Shown piece by piece: positions 20,770-33,349 of a stretch of 64,000 nucleotides of DNA. The notes below the pieces were generated by a model. That model ran no database searches, had not been told where the DNA came from, and was given only the letters and a program-made list of their open reading frames with translations. The stretch is taken from assembly GCA_964006375.1 (NCBI GenBank), contig OZ023267.1, positions 35,351,766 through 35,415,765 on the forward strand. Reading direction: 5' to 3'. The position numbers and the translations under genes were made by a program. Origin of the DNA: Tillus elongatus. Its lineage: Eukaryota > Arthropoda > Insecta > Coleoptera > Cleridae. The stretch's first letter is position 1, and each line of letters opens with the position of its first letter.

Positions 20770-23545
20770 GCTAACAGGCCCCAACCCCTCTTCCTCACCG
20801 AAACCCAAATCAGTGCCAAAACAGCCACAATCACCTTAATTTCCCGGGGTATGAGCTCCTTACTTCCTTTAGATTACATGGAGGCGTGTGCGCATACGTC
20901 CGTAGCAATCTACCCTGCACCAGACTCCCCAATTTAGAAGCTGGAAGAAAAGACATACTATGGATAAAACTCTCTCTCAGGGCTGCAACAAAATTCATCT
21001 GTTGCATTTACCGGTCACCTTCTGGCAACAACTTTGTCCAGCTCTTTGACTACCTTTCTGAAACAACCGACTATCTGATTTCTGAATATCCTTCCTCCGA
21101 GGTCACTATTCTTGGCGACTTCAATGTCCATAATAAGGAATGGCTAGGATCTTCAAAAACCGATGCACAAGGGAGAGCAGCGGAGGCCTTTGCAGTCAGC
21201 AATTCTTTAGCCAATATGGTTCAGCAACTTACCTACTTTCCTCGTATCCCAACACACAGCTCAAATCCCTTGGATCTCCTTCTTACTACAAAACCTGAAT
21301 GCTATAAGATATCAGTTACCGCCCCCCTTGGTCGCTCAGACCACGGCATGGTCGCTGCTTCCTGCGCAATGCAACCCTACGTCTCACAGTCATCACACCC
21401 ACGTATCGTTTGGCACTACAACTCCGCAAACTGGGACGAAATGCGGGATTACTTTTTCTCAATTCCATGGGCGTCTGTCTGCTTTTCTCATCCTGACCCC
21501 TCTGATATCTCACAAACCGTCACCGAAATTATCCAAGCTGGCATGGAATTATTTATTCCACGTACGCAGAAAACCTCTTCAGCCACTCAAAAGCCCTGGT
21601 TCTCTAAATCCTGTGACAAGGCCAGACTTGAAAAGGTCAAAGCTCACAAAACGCTTCTACACAATCCCAGTCAAGAAAATCGTCAAGCATTTAACGACGC
21701 AAGAAACCGCTATGTACGCATTCTTTCTGAGGCAAAAAAACTCGTTTAATAACCACATCAAAAACAAAGTCCTCTTAAGCTCCAACGGCGGCAAACCCTT
21801 CTGGACTCTTGTCTTAGGGGATGAAATTGTTTCTACCGCCCTGGGCAAGGCTGAACTTTTTGCTTCGTTGTTCGCCGGCAATTCTACTCTCAACCCACCT
21901 CCAAATGTTCAACCACCAACAGTCCCCAATGTCGCGCATAAAATGACGGATATCATTTTCAAAACTAAAAAGGTACGAAATATGCTCTCTTCTCTTAATA
22001 CCAGGAAAGCCTCTGGCCTTGACGAGATCCCAGCAATTGTTCTCAAAAAATGCGCACCAGAACTTGCTCCTGTCCTGACTCGTCTGTTTCAGATATCTTA
22101 CAATAAAGGCATATTCCCTAGTAACTGGAAAACTGCTCGAGTACAACCCATCCCCAAGAAAGGATCCAAAGCGCTTCCTAGCAACTACAGGCCTATTTCT
22201 CTCCTTTCAGTCGTCTCTAAAGTGATGGAAAAGTATATAAACACCAAATTACTAAAATTTCTTGAAAGCACAGTCTATTCGACGACAGGCAGTATGGATT
22301 CCGTCAGCGCAGATCGACTGCCGACCTCCTTTCCTTTATCACCCATTCTTGTAACAAGTCTATGGAACAACACGCTGAATCCCAGATTGTTGTTCTAGAC
22401 ATATCCAAAGCATTCGACCAGGTCTGGCACGCAGCGCTGCTTAATAAACTTCCGGCCTATGGCCTACCACCAAAACTTTGTACCTGGAGAGCAAATTTCC
22501 TCTCTAACAGGAGCATATCTGTTGTTGTGGATGGCCATTCCTCTAAACTGTATCCAATTAATGCAGGAGTTCCTCAAGGTTCAGCTTTAGCCCCTACTTT
22601 GTTTCTTCTCCACATCAATGACCTCCTCTGTAGCACATCCAACCCAGTTCACAGTTACGTGGACGACAGCACCCCCCACTCAAATATACAATATTCTAAG
22701 CCTGTCTCTTTAGCCCAATTGGATGAGGATCGCAGACTCATGGAGGGTTCTGTCTCCGTGGATCTCCAAAAAATATTAGACTGGGGAAGTAGAACTCTTG
22801 TACAATTCAACCCCACCAAAACTAAGTCTTGCTTTCTTTCTCACAAGAGATACACCAGCCCTAGACCCAATGAACAACCAAGTTATTTAAAGTAATGAGT
22901 CCTTTTCTCTTGTTGGCATCTCTGTGGATCGAAATCTTAATTGGCACCAACATGTCACATCAATTGCAGAAGCGACTGCTAAGAAATTAGGTTTCCTCTT
23001 TCTGGCTCGCAAATACTTTTCACCAGCTAATGTCTATACCTTATATACTTCACAAATAAGGCCAAACCTCGAATACTGCTCCCACATCTGGGGTGCAGCT
23101 GCCGCTTCTACACTCGCTATCCTGGACTCTATTCAAAAGAGAGCTATACGTCTCATCGGTGACCCTACCCTCACCCAAAGGCTGCCTTCCCTTGCCCACC
23201 GACGATGGTCTTTTATAGATATCTGCACGGGCACTGCTCAGAGGAGCTTTCCTCCATAGTTCCCCCACCTGCTGACCTCAACAGATCTACCAGAGGAACA
23301 GAGCGAATGCACCCCTTTACTGTCCAGGTCACCAGACATAGAACGTCTTGTTATGCCCGCTCTTTTGTCCCGACGACTTCCAAGTTGTGGAATTCCTTGC
23401 CGGCACATGTTTTTCCTTCTCCTCCGAACCTCCAAACCTTCAAGTCCAGAATTAACAAGCTGCCTCTTTCCTCCTTGTCAACACCCACGGTACGATAGTA
23501 TTTAGGCTGTAAGCCCTCGTGGTGTGTTGTTGAAATTTAAAAAAA
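20768..23545 (+). mobile_element. Jockey/CR1-group LINE, copy A (5'-truncated)
   Basis: Closely similar along its length to the minus-strand copy at 50884-53990. It starts inside the endonuclease domain at RPQ-LFLTETQIS and ends with the shared 3' end GTGGTGTGTTGTTGAAAT. Relative to the better copy it has lost 54 bases (after FWTL), gained one A in the run at 21733-21741, lost a base near 22265, and has deletions near 22870 and 23205. Confidence 0.9.
20779..23498 (+). pseudogene. LINE endonuclease/reverse transcriptase, copy A
   Basis: The product would nick the target and copy its own RNA into DNA there. The endonuclease part is open at 20886-21749 (VTILGDFNVHNKEWLG, then GRSDHGMV). RT motifs are spread over shifted frames: ASGLDEIPAIVLKKC and NYRPISLLSV (to about 22230), then VVLDISKAFDQVWHAALLNK at about 22390, NAGVPQGSALAPTLFLLHIN and SYVDDST (the catalytic box is YVDD here, YADD in copies B and C). 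The C-terminal thumb region HIWGAAAASTLAILDSIQKR follows, to a stop near 23498. At least four frame breaks rule out function. Confidence 0.88.
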
Positions 23546-23548
23546 TAC

Positions 23549-24222
23549 AGGATGATAATGCAATACCGGAAGATGCAAGACCGGATGACGAAATACCGGA
23601 TAATGAAATGTCGGATGATGCAACAACATATGATGCAATATCGGATACCTCAGTACCGGATGATGCAACACTGGATGACGTAACACCGGATGACGTAATT
23701 CAAGGACTATTGTTTCGACAGTGGATACGCCTAACCGGTTGTTACGATGTCGAAAGCAACCATGGATTATTTCGTGATATTTCAAAAAGTGCTGAGTTGA
23801 CCGCATCCATGTCTAAATTCATCAAATGTTGGTGGATCCACGTTGCGGATTTCTAAACTTTCCAAAGCATCTAACTTGCGATAATCCGTGGTTACTTTCA
23901 ATAACTTAAGGTTACTATCGCCATCTTATGTCCCGAGTCAATTATATATTGGGCAACGCTGGATTTTTCTGCTCTTTTTAATATGAAATCAGCAATTCAG
24001 CACTTTTTGAAATATCACGAAATAATCCACGGTTGCCTTCAATATCGACACAATCGGTTAGGCGTATCCACTGACACAACAATAGTCCTTGGATTACGTC
24101 ACCCGATGTTACGTCATCTGGTGTTACATCATCCCGTACTGAATCGATATTGCATCATGAGGTGTTGCATCATCATCCAGCATGCATCATCGGTATTACA
24201 TCATTTTGAGTGTAGGGTGTAG
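23549..24222. repeat. Inverted repeat built on a CCGGATGATGCAA minisatellite
   Basis: The left arm 23549-23800 contains about ten short units of the type CCGGATGATGCAACA (about 15 bp), followed by GGACTATTGTTTCGACAGTGG. The right arm 23990-24215 is its inverted copy (GTTACGTCATCTGGTGTTAC, CATCATCCAGCATGC). The spacer is about 190 bp. The left arm directly abuts the 3' end of LINE copy A. Confidence 0.85.
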
Positions 24223-24272
24223 TGTAGGTATATAAATCGGATAATTTGGCCCATACAGCTACTTTAGCATAA

Positions 24273-24315
24273 GCTACTGATGAAGACAACTTCGTTGTCG
24301 AAATACGTACCCAGC
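24273..24315 (+). ncRNA. Hammerhead-like motif, 3' side eroded
   Basis: GCTA, core CTGATGA, one linker A, stem II GACAAC/GTTGTC with loop TTC, GAAAT, ACGTAC, then CCAGC. The 5' half of stem I (GCTA) is kept here. The partner at 20730-20769 keeps the matching 3' half (TAGC). The stem III closing base differs from its partner (AC for AT). Confidence 0.6.
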
Positions 24316-24379
24316 GCAAAACTCTTTGATATTATTTTTGTATTTTTTCGGGGTGATTCTGCTTTTTGATTCAGTTTCC

Positions 24380-24654
24380 AGCCACAGTGTCCAACGTCAG
24401 TCATTTATACGTTATTCTATTGAAGCGTTTTCCATTTATTTTTATTCCTGAGGGTTTTTTTTTTCTTTTAGACTATTTATTTGTAAACAACTTAAGTAAA
24501 TACGACAATGATATGCGGCCTCATTGTAGGTGGCTTACCCTACAAAGTTCACATAGCTGTTGCCTTGCCTCCGCTATTGATTAAGCAATATTAAATACAG
24601 ATGTATAAATTTCATCTCCGCCTACACAAGTGAATATTTTCTACTATTTTTTTT
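24380..24654. other. Unrecognised intron
   Basis: T-rich sequence with no supported feature, between a foldback arm and LINE copy B. Confidence 0.4.
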
Positions 24655-25665
24655 TATTTCAACAACACACCACAAGGGCTTACAGCCTAAATACTATCCT
24701 ACCGTGGGTGTCGACAAGGAGGAAAGAGGCAACTTGTTAATTCTGGACTTAAAGGTTTGGAGGTTCGGGGGAGAAGGATGTTGTGCCGACAAGGAATTCC
24801 ACAACTTGGAAGTCCTCGGGACAAAAGAGCGGGCATAACAAGATGTTCTATGTCTGGTGACCTGGACAGTAAAAGGGTGCATTCGCTCTGTTCCCCTGGT
24901 AGATCTGTTGGGGGCAGCAGGTGCAGGAACTATGGAAGAAAGCTCCTCTGAGCACTGCCCGTGCAGATATATATAAGAGAGAGAGAGGTCACCAACGGCA
25001 CGTCGGTGGGCAAGGGATGGCAGCCTTTGGGTGAGGGTAGGGTCACCGATAAGACGTATAGCTCTCTTCTGAATGGAGTCCAGGATAGTGAGTGTAGAAG
25101 CGGCAGCAGCACCCCAGATGTGGGAGCAGTATTCGATGTTATTTTTCAAGTATATAAAGTATAGAGATTAGCTGGTGAAAAGTATTTGCGAGCCCGGAAG
25201 AGGAAACCTAATTTCTTAGCAGCCGCTTCTGCAATTGATGTGACATGTCGGTGCCAATTGAGATTTTGATCTACATAGATGCCAACAAGCGAAAAGGACT
25301 CATTACTTTGAATAACTTGGTTGTTTGTTGTGATGGATCTAGGGCTGGTATATCTCTTATGAGAAAGAAAGCAAGACTGTGATTTGGTGGGGTTGAAGTG
25401 TACAAGATTTCTACTTCCCCAGTCTAATATTTTTTGGAGATCCGCGGAGATAGAACCTTCCATGAATCTGCGATCCTCATCTAGTTGGGCTAAAGAGACA
25501 GGCTTAGAATATTGTATATTGGAGTGGAGGGTGCTGTCGTCCGCGTAACTGTGAACCGGGTTGGATGTGTTTGAGAGGAGGTCATTGATGTGGAGAAGAA
25601 ACAAAGTAGGGGCTAAAGCTGAACCTTGAGGAACTTCTGCATTAATTGGATACAGTTAAGAGGAA
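24655..25665 (-). pseudogene. LINE copy B: RT catalytic region to 3' end
   Basis: A 5'-truncated copy of the same LINE as copies A and C, on the minus strand and tail to tail with copy A. The frame 25604-25146 holds FLLHINDLLSNTSNPVHSY followed by ADDST, then HFNPTKSQSCFLSHKRYTS. A break near 25145 leads to the frame 25149-24694, with the C-terminal HIWGAAAASTLTILDSIQKR and TSKLWNSLSAQ. The 3' end abuts a T-rich tract on the plus strand (24646-24660). The endonuclease and RT motifs 1-4 are absent. Confidence 0.88.
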
Positions 25666-25925
25666 TGGCCATTATGCAAAATACGGCATCATAAAAGACA
25701 ACAAGAACTTTTAGAACGAGAGAAGAAGTCTCTACATTTTTAAGTATTAAGTAAGCATTTTAGTGATTACCAAGTCTTGTAGCTTGGAATAGCCCATAAT
25801 TAGTTGACACTGTCATAATAATAAAAAACTTACTACAATAAAATGAGAACTGTCATTAGACACAATACAAAAAGTGAATTTAAATCATATTGTGGAGGCC
25901 GATACTTAATGTAATTCCATGGTCA
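25666..25925. other. Unrecognised intron
   Basis: No supported feature. Confidence 0.4.
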
Positions 25926-26110
25926 ACTTAGATAAATAAACAAATTCATTTACACTATTTTATTAAATGTATATCTGCAGTTTCCTTGAAGTTCTCAGCT
26001 TTGTCAAATACAGATACAATGCTGTACTTGACAAAGCTGAGAACTTCAGCGAAACCGTAGTTATACGTTCAATAAAATAGCGTAAATCAATTTGTTTTCG
26101 TTATCTAAGT
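25926..26110. repeat. Inverted repeat, about 82-bp arms
   Basis: The arm 25926-26007 (ACTTAGATAA through AGCTTTGTCAA) is inverted at 26028-26110 (TTGACAAAGCTGAGAAC through TTATCTAAGT), with a 20-base spacer. A single arm occurs alone at 5457-5545. The unit contains TTCAGCGAAACCGTAGTTAT and AATAAAATAG. It resembles the tail of a retroelement terminal repeat, but I cannot name it. Confidence 0.85.
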
Positions 26111-26572
26111 GTATTTAAAAGTTTATTTCTTTTGTTATGATATTTCTTGAGTAATCTTATTAGTGTTATACTTCATTTGTTTGTCCTGCGGTAGGTATTA
26201 TATGCCATGCCATAAAATGACTTTTCGCATACATGAATATATTATTCACATGATATACATATGTGTTGTACAGCAAAAAATAATACAGTGACGTTTCTGC
26301 ACTTTACTTTTTAATCATTATCAAATATTTATCAATTGTTTGAGGAAAGTCCTGTTGCTTTTTAACTAACACATTTTGTTACTGCATAGTCCTGTATTTA
26401 TTGTAACTATAGATGCTTCGACGAACTGTAGATATAGTTCTTATATCTGTCTCTCTGTATCTCTCTGTGGCTATCTCTAGCCTATATCTTTATGTGCATG
26501 CCTATATTGTCTTAATGTGCCCTTTTCACCGATAATACATACACAGATTGGAACAGACAAATTGAATAAAAG
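26111..26572. other. Unrecognised intron
   Basis: No supported feature. Confidence 0.4.
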
Positions 26573-26888
26573 TCTGGACGCAGCAAGTGCGTTATGGTAG
26601 TGAATTTTCATTTTAAAAAAATTAATAGGAAATATTGTGTTCTTTTTTAAGAAAGCAGTCATCAAATTTGGTTACCAATATAACCTATATAGTAGAAACA
26701 ATGTGACATGTTTCATCAAAATAACTTTATTGTTTAAAAATGTACACAAATTTCCGAAAGTAAACTTAAAGTGTTCCCAAAAAAACTGCTTCTTGGTCAA
26801 CCTTATAGTTTAAGAGCAAATTGAGCTATTTAAATTTGAAGCATTTAATGAAAATTCGCTACCATAACGCACTCGCTGCGTCCCGAAT
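26573..26888. mobile_element. Small TIR element (MITE-like), copy 1
   Basis: It is bounded by about 38-bp inverted repeats, TCTGGACGCAGCAAGTGCGT and, inverted, ACGCACTCGCTGCGTCCC, each continuing into the GGTAGYGAATTTTCAT block. The 316-bp body is non-coding. A close copy is at 28165-28467, and partial copies are at 48363 and 55100-55145. A transposase in trans would be needed for movement. Confidence 0.82.
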
Positions 26889-27910
<1,022 letters not shown>

Positions 27911-28164
27911 AATTTAATAACAGGTGTGTGGTACCAACAAGTTATTCGTAAAAAATGCTTCATTTCACCCTTGTTCCATTTGAAAAAATTAAGTTATAAT
28001 TAAAAATACGATTTGGGATCTCACCAGGAAAAGAGACAAACAAACAAAAGTGACAGACATTTTCGGTGAAACCGGAAGTGAGCGAAAACAACTGAATACG
28101 TCAATCAATCTGAATATAAGTCATATAACAAATTTCATTTTTAATCTCAAAAAATAAAAAAACT

Positions 28165-28467
28165 CTGGACGCAGCAAGTGCGTTATGGTAGTGAATTTTC
28201 ATACAAATGTTTTTAATAGCAAATATGTTTTTTTAAGAAAGCAGCCACCAAATTTGGTTACCAGTATAATCTATATATTAGAAACAATGTGTCATGTTTC
28301 ATCAAAATAACTTTATTGTTTGAAAGTGTACAAAAATTTCCGAAAGTAAACTTAAATTGTTCCCGAAAAAACTGGTCAACCTTATAGGTTAATAGCAAAT
28401 TGATTCAAAACTTGAAGAATTTAATGAAAATTCGCTACCATAACGCACTTGCTGCGTCCCGAATTTC
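28165..28467. mobile_element. Small TIR element (MITE-like), copy 2
   Basis: The ends TGGACGCAGCAAGTGCGTTA and TAACGCACTTGCTGCGTCCC are inverted. The internal sequence is close to copy 1 (GTGTCATGTTTCATCAAAAT). Confidence 0.85.
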
Positions 28468-29294
28468 TTTTCTTACAAAGATGTATTATATTTCGATGGA
28501 AAATACAAAAATGCAATAACATAGGACGTGTTCGATTAAAAAAATTAACTAAAAAAAAAGAAAATTTGAATCACCAACGATTTGTGGGCCACCCTGTAAT
28601 TGTGAAAATATTTTTAAGATGTAGCTTTAAACACCCTACAATTAATGTATACAACTTCTTTTCCGTAACTTGCATAATAACGGATATATTGCGCTTTAAT
28701 GATTTTTTACGAAAATTCGACAAAAATGATATACCATTAAACGATAAACTCTATAGCCAACACTACTGCTAAAGCATCAGAGACAGGCTCTATTTGAAAT
28801 GAATTTTCTGGGAATATTTTAGTAAAATGAAGGACAATGACGATTGAAACTAAGAGCTCAGGCTTTGTAAAACATTATTCTTGAGACATTTTCCTTCTAT
28901 AGATCATATTAATTTCAGGTGGTTCATTGCCTAAATATTAACAATTTTGACGTTTAAAATCGAGACTTTGGCGTTTTGAGGAAAACCCAAATTTATTTTT
29001 CCTTAAATGCCTGTAACTTTTTTGTCCTTTAACCTCTCAATTTTGGTAGGTAGCTTACCTATAATGATATAAACCCGTGTACCATATTTCGTTGCCCTTA
29101 CTTTGTTAATTCCGGAGATATAAATTTTTTTCTATTTTTTTCGAAAGAAAACACAATATTTTCCGGGAAAACCTCGACGGATTTTCCTGGCTAACGAACT
29201 TATCCAAGCCACTCGCAAAAGGAAGGTACTCACCTAATTTTATCAAAATAGGTCCATTATTTTTTTAGTTATAGGTGTGACACATAAATATATA

Positions 29295-29374
<80 letters not shown>

Positions 29375-29515
29375 AACATATAAAGTCTGAAACCGACCTC
29401 GGATTTGGGTTCCAGGGGTCCTAAATAGTGCTAATTTAAAGAAACTTTTTCAAAATTCAAAAGTCGAGATCTCCTCATTAGTGAATTTTTTTAAAGAAAA
29501 TTCACTTAACGTAAT
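28468..29515 (+). repeat. Repeat family M, copy 3, with (TA)n
   Basis: Parallel to copy 2. CACCAACGATTTGTGGGCCA lies near the start, then CATCAGAGACAGGCTCTATT, and a TA tract at 29299-29365 preceded by AGTTATAGGTGTGACACA and followed by AACATATAAAGTCTGAAAC. It ends with ATTCAC near 29507. Confidence 0.82.
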
Positions 29516-29541
29516 TGGCGTGAGCGACTTTTGAAAAACAC

Positions 29542-30820
<1,279 letters not shown>

Positions 30821-30935
30821 CCCTGATTTTTAGTGTTAGTGAAACGATGGCCAGGTGTTTAAAAAATGTGTTGTGGTGGCTTTTGTTCTCAAAGTTTACT
30901 ACTGAGTGCTCATCACAGGTTCCAATCTTTACTTA
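30821..30935 (+). repeat. Penelope-type terminal repeat fragment with degenerate hammerhead
   Basis: CCCTGATTTTTAGTG, TTAGTGAAACGATGGCCAGG, then GTGTTGTGGTGGC and GAGTGCTCATCACAGGTTCC match the copies at 39932-40050, 41645-41746 (minus) and 46781-46870. The core is damaged here (CTGATTT) and stem II is lost. Confidence 0.65.
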
Positions 30936-30987
30936 GTAGCATTACATACTGTCAGATAGTGTTATGAACATTTCTACTAACAGATTT

Positions 30988-31800
30988 TGCAGGGCGATAA
31001 TCATATTTTTGCATCGTGTGACCGCCATATTGAATTTGTACACTTTTTAAATGCCCGTGAACCTATATGATTTATCACACTTCTGAAAACAAAGCGTTGT
31101 ATTTCCTCAATGTAATTAATGTTTTAGGTCATACATATAACATTGGTTTTGAATTTTCTCCGCAAAAATGCCAAAAAAAGAGTATCCTTTCTAACCGTGA
31201 GTCACTCGACCTTGTTTCCTATTTAAAATTGTGAAAAGGATATCGAACTTGTTTAGGGGAATTCTTTAGCATCACATTTTTTGCTTGTACACTTTTTAAA
31301 TGCTCGTGAACCTGTATGATTTATCACACTTCTGAAAACAAAGCGTATTTCCTCAATGTAATTAATGTTTTAGGTCATACATATAACATTGGTTTTGAAT
31401 TTTCTCCGCAAAAATGCCAAAAAAAGAGTAGCCTTTCTAATCGTGAGTCACTCAACTTTGTTTCCTATTTAAAATTGTGAAAAGGATATCGAACTTGTTT
31501 AGGGGAATTCTTTAGCATCACATTTTTGCTTCGTGTGACCGCCATATTGAATTTGTACACTTTTTAAATGCCCGTGAACCTATATGATTTATCACACTTC
31601 TGAAAACAAAGCGTTGTATTTCCTCAATGTAATTAATGTTTTAGGTCATACATATAACATTCGTTTTGAATTTTCTCCGCAAAAATGTCAAAAAACAGTA
31701 GCCTTTCTAACCATGAGTCACTCGACCTTGTTTGCTATTTAAAATTGTGAAAAAGATATCGAACTCGTTTAGGGGAATTCTTTAGCAGCTTTGCCTCCCT
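30988..31800 (+). repeat. Tandem repeat, three units of about 250-270 bp
   Basis: The unit start GTACACTTTTTAAATG occurs at 31038, 31287 and 31555. Each unit contains GATTTATCACACTTCTGAAA, ATAACATTGGTTTTGAATTT and GTTTAGGGGAATTCTTTAGC. A lead-in, GTGTGACCGCCATATTGAAT, precedes units 1 and 3 but is missing before unit 2. Units are nearly identical, so the duplication is recent. Non-coding. Confidence 0.93.
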
Positions 31801-33154
31801 CAAAAACACAATTGACTTATCCGAGCAAATTTCAAAGAGATAACTTTCAATGCTCAAACACCCGCTTGTACAGCTTTTCATATGCCACCTGTATAGTTGG
31901 AGAAAATGCTGGATTTTAAATAGATGCTTCTGATACTGTAAAGTGTTTAGGCGTGTCAGTGAATGAGAACTTTTAAGGTGAATTTAACTAAATCCGTCGG
32001 TGCCGTGTACCATGTAATCTTGGGCACATTAAATATTCCTACCCTCCCTACAGAAAGGTGGGGATTCAGGAAAAATTTCCTAGATAGTGAAGTGGAAATG
32101 CTCCCTGGTGGTGGTGATTATGGTCTACCATATTCTAGTTGTGGCTGGCTCAGAAAGCGATACTCTTGTGGTTAAACATATTATAATTGTGATTTTTTTG
32201 TAGTGTATGAGTTGCACTTCATGTTCGACTAGGTAATCTCTAACGTTTCAGTAACTACTAACCCCTTTTAGAACACGATATTGCTTTCAGTTTCTTCATT
32301 TCTTCACCTTGTAGTTTAGGTATCGTACCAAACTATACAAAAAACTTTTGAGGTAGTTGAACGTATTTTTTGTAGTTAGAACTAATACAGGGGCTAATAT
32401 AGCGTAATTTTGGAAAATAATTTCATCCCCTATTTACATTTTCAGATTCTGTTCTTCCTGAGCACAGAAGGGAAACATACTAGGTCGAAACGTGTAAGTG
32501 TAACCATCTTCAGGTTTTGTGATATATCATACATTCACAAAATTCTGTAAATTTACAATATTTTTAATAAATATTGTCACTGCCATTTTTTATAACTAGA
32601 TACATTATGATAATATCTAGCCTGTTATATACATCCAAATTCATAGCCTTCTGTTAGGTAAACTACCGATTAACATATTTTTTGATCCTTTTAAAAATAA
32701 CTAAAACCTGGTATATAAATTTTTGCCATGACTATTTTGCCTTATATATTTATAATTTTTAAACGACAACTTCTCTCTTCCCACCACAAATTTACTGCTT
32801 GTTAGCAATTATACACAGAGAAAATATTTAGGGATACCTAGTGTTTTTTAAAGTAAAACATATTTATATTCAAAGAAAAGAACTATTATCACCACTTACT
32901 TAATAAACTAATACACAAAATATATATTTTTTGAAATAATCAAATAGGTCGAAAAAATCTGGAGCAAAAGCTAGCCACATGATGATTTTGGATTAATAAT
33001 AACTACATCGACATGGAAATTATCCTTATCAAATAAATCAACGACGTTCTGGGTCATTCAAAACCATAGCTTTAAAGAATTTCATTTGACTTTTTGAGTT
33101 TAAAACTCATCACGTAGATTTAGGTGTGTTAGGGTTAGTTTTTGGGTTTTCCAC
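31801..33154. other. Unrecognised intron
   Basis: A 70-codon frame at 31963-32175 has no domain. No repeat partner was seen in the window. Confidence 0.45.
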
Positions 33155-33340
33155 AATATTTAGATTGGACACGTATCGCGAAAGTTGCTGATCATTGCAG
33201 AAGCCAAATATTACACTCTTTAAACGTATCCCTGACAATCATAGAAAAGTATTGGCGGACCTTGTTTTCTTAAAATGGTACATTTTCTCTTAAAATGTCA
33301 TACTTAAAGCAGTTTCCGTTTAACCGTTTTTAAGTGAGAT
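33155..33340 (+). repeat. 186-bp direct repeat, left copy
   Basis: AATATTTAGATTGGACACGT through TTTTTAAGTGAGAT. Repeated at 34957-35142 in the same orientation and at the same length, with roughly ten mismatches. The two copies flank a LINE fragment. Confidence 0.92.
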
Positions 33341-33349
33341 TTTCATAAC

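Noticed and set aside
21316..21513. Antisense small frames within the LINE copies
   Set aside because: Shadows of the real endonuclease and RT frames.
30988..31800. Possible CRISPR-like array
   Set aside because: Units are 250-270 bp and contiguous without unique spacers, in an insect intron.
32455..32530. Further hammerhead-like candidate near GGTCGAAACGTG
   Set aside because: There is a GAAAC block but no CTGANGA at a suitable distance and no stem II.
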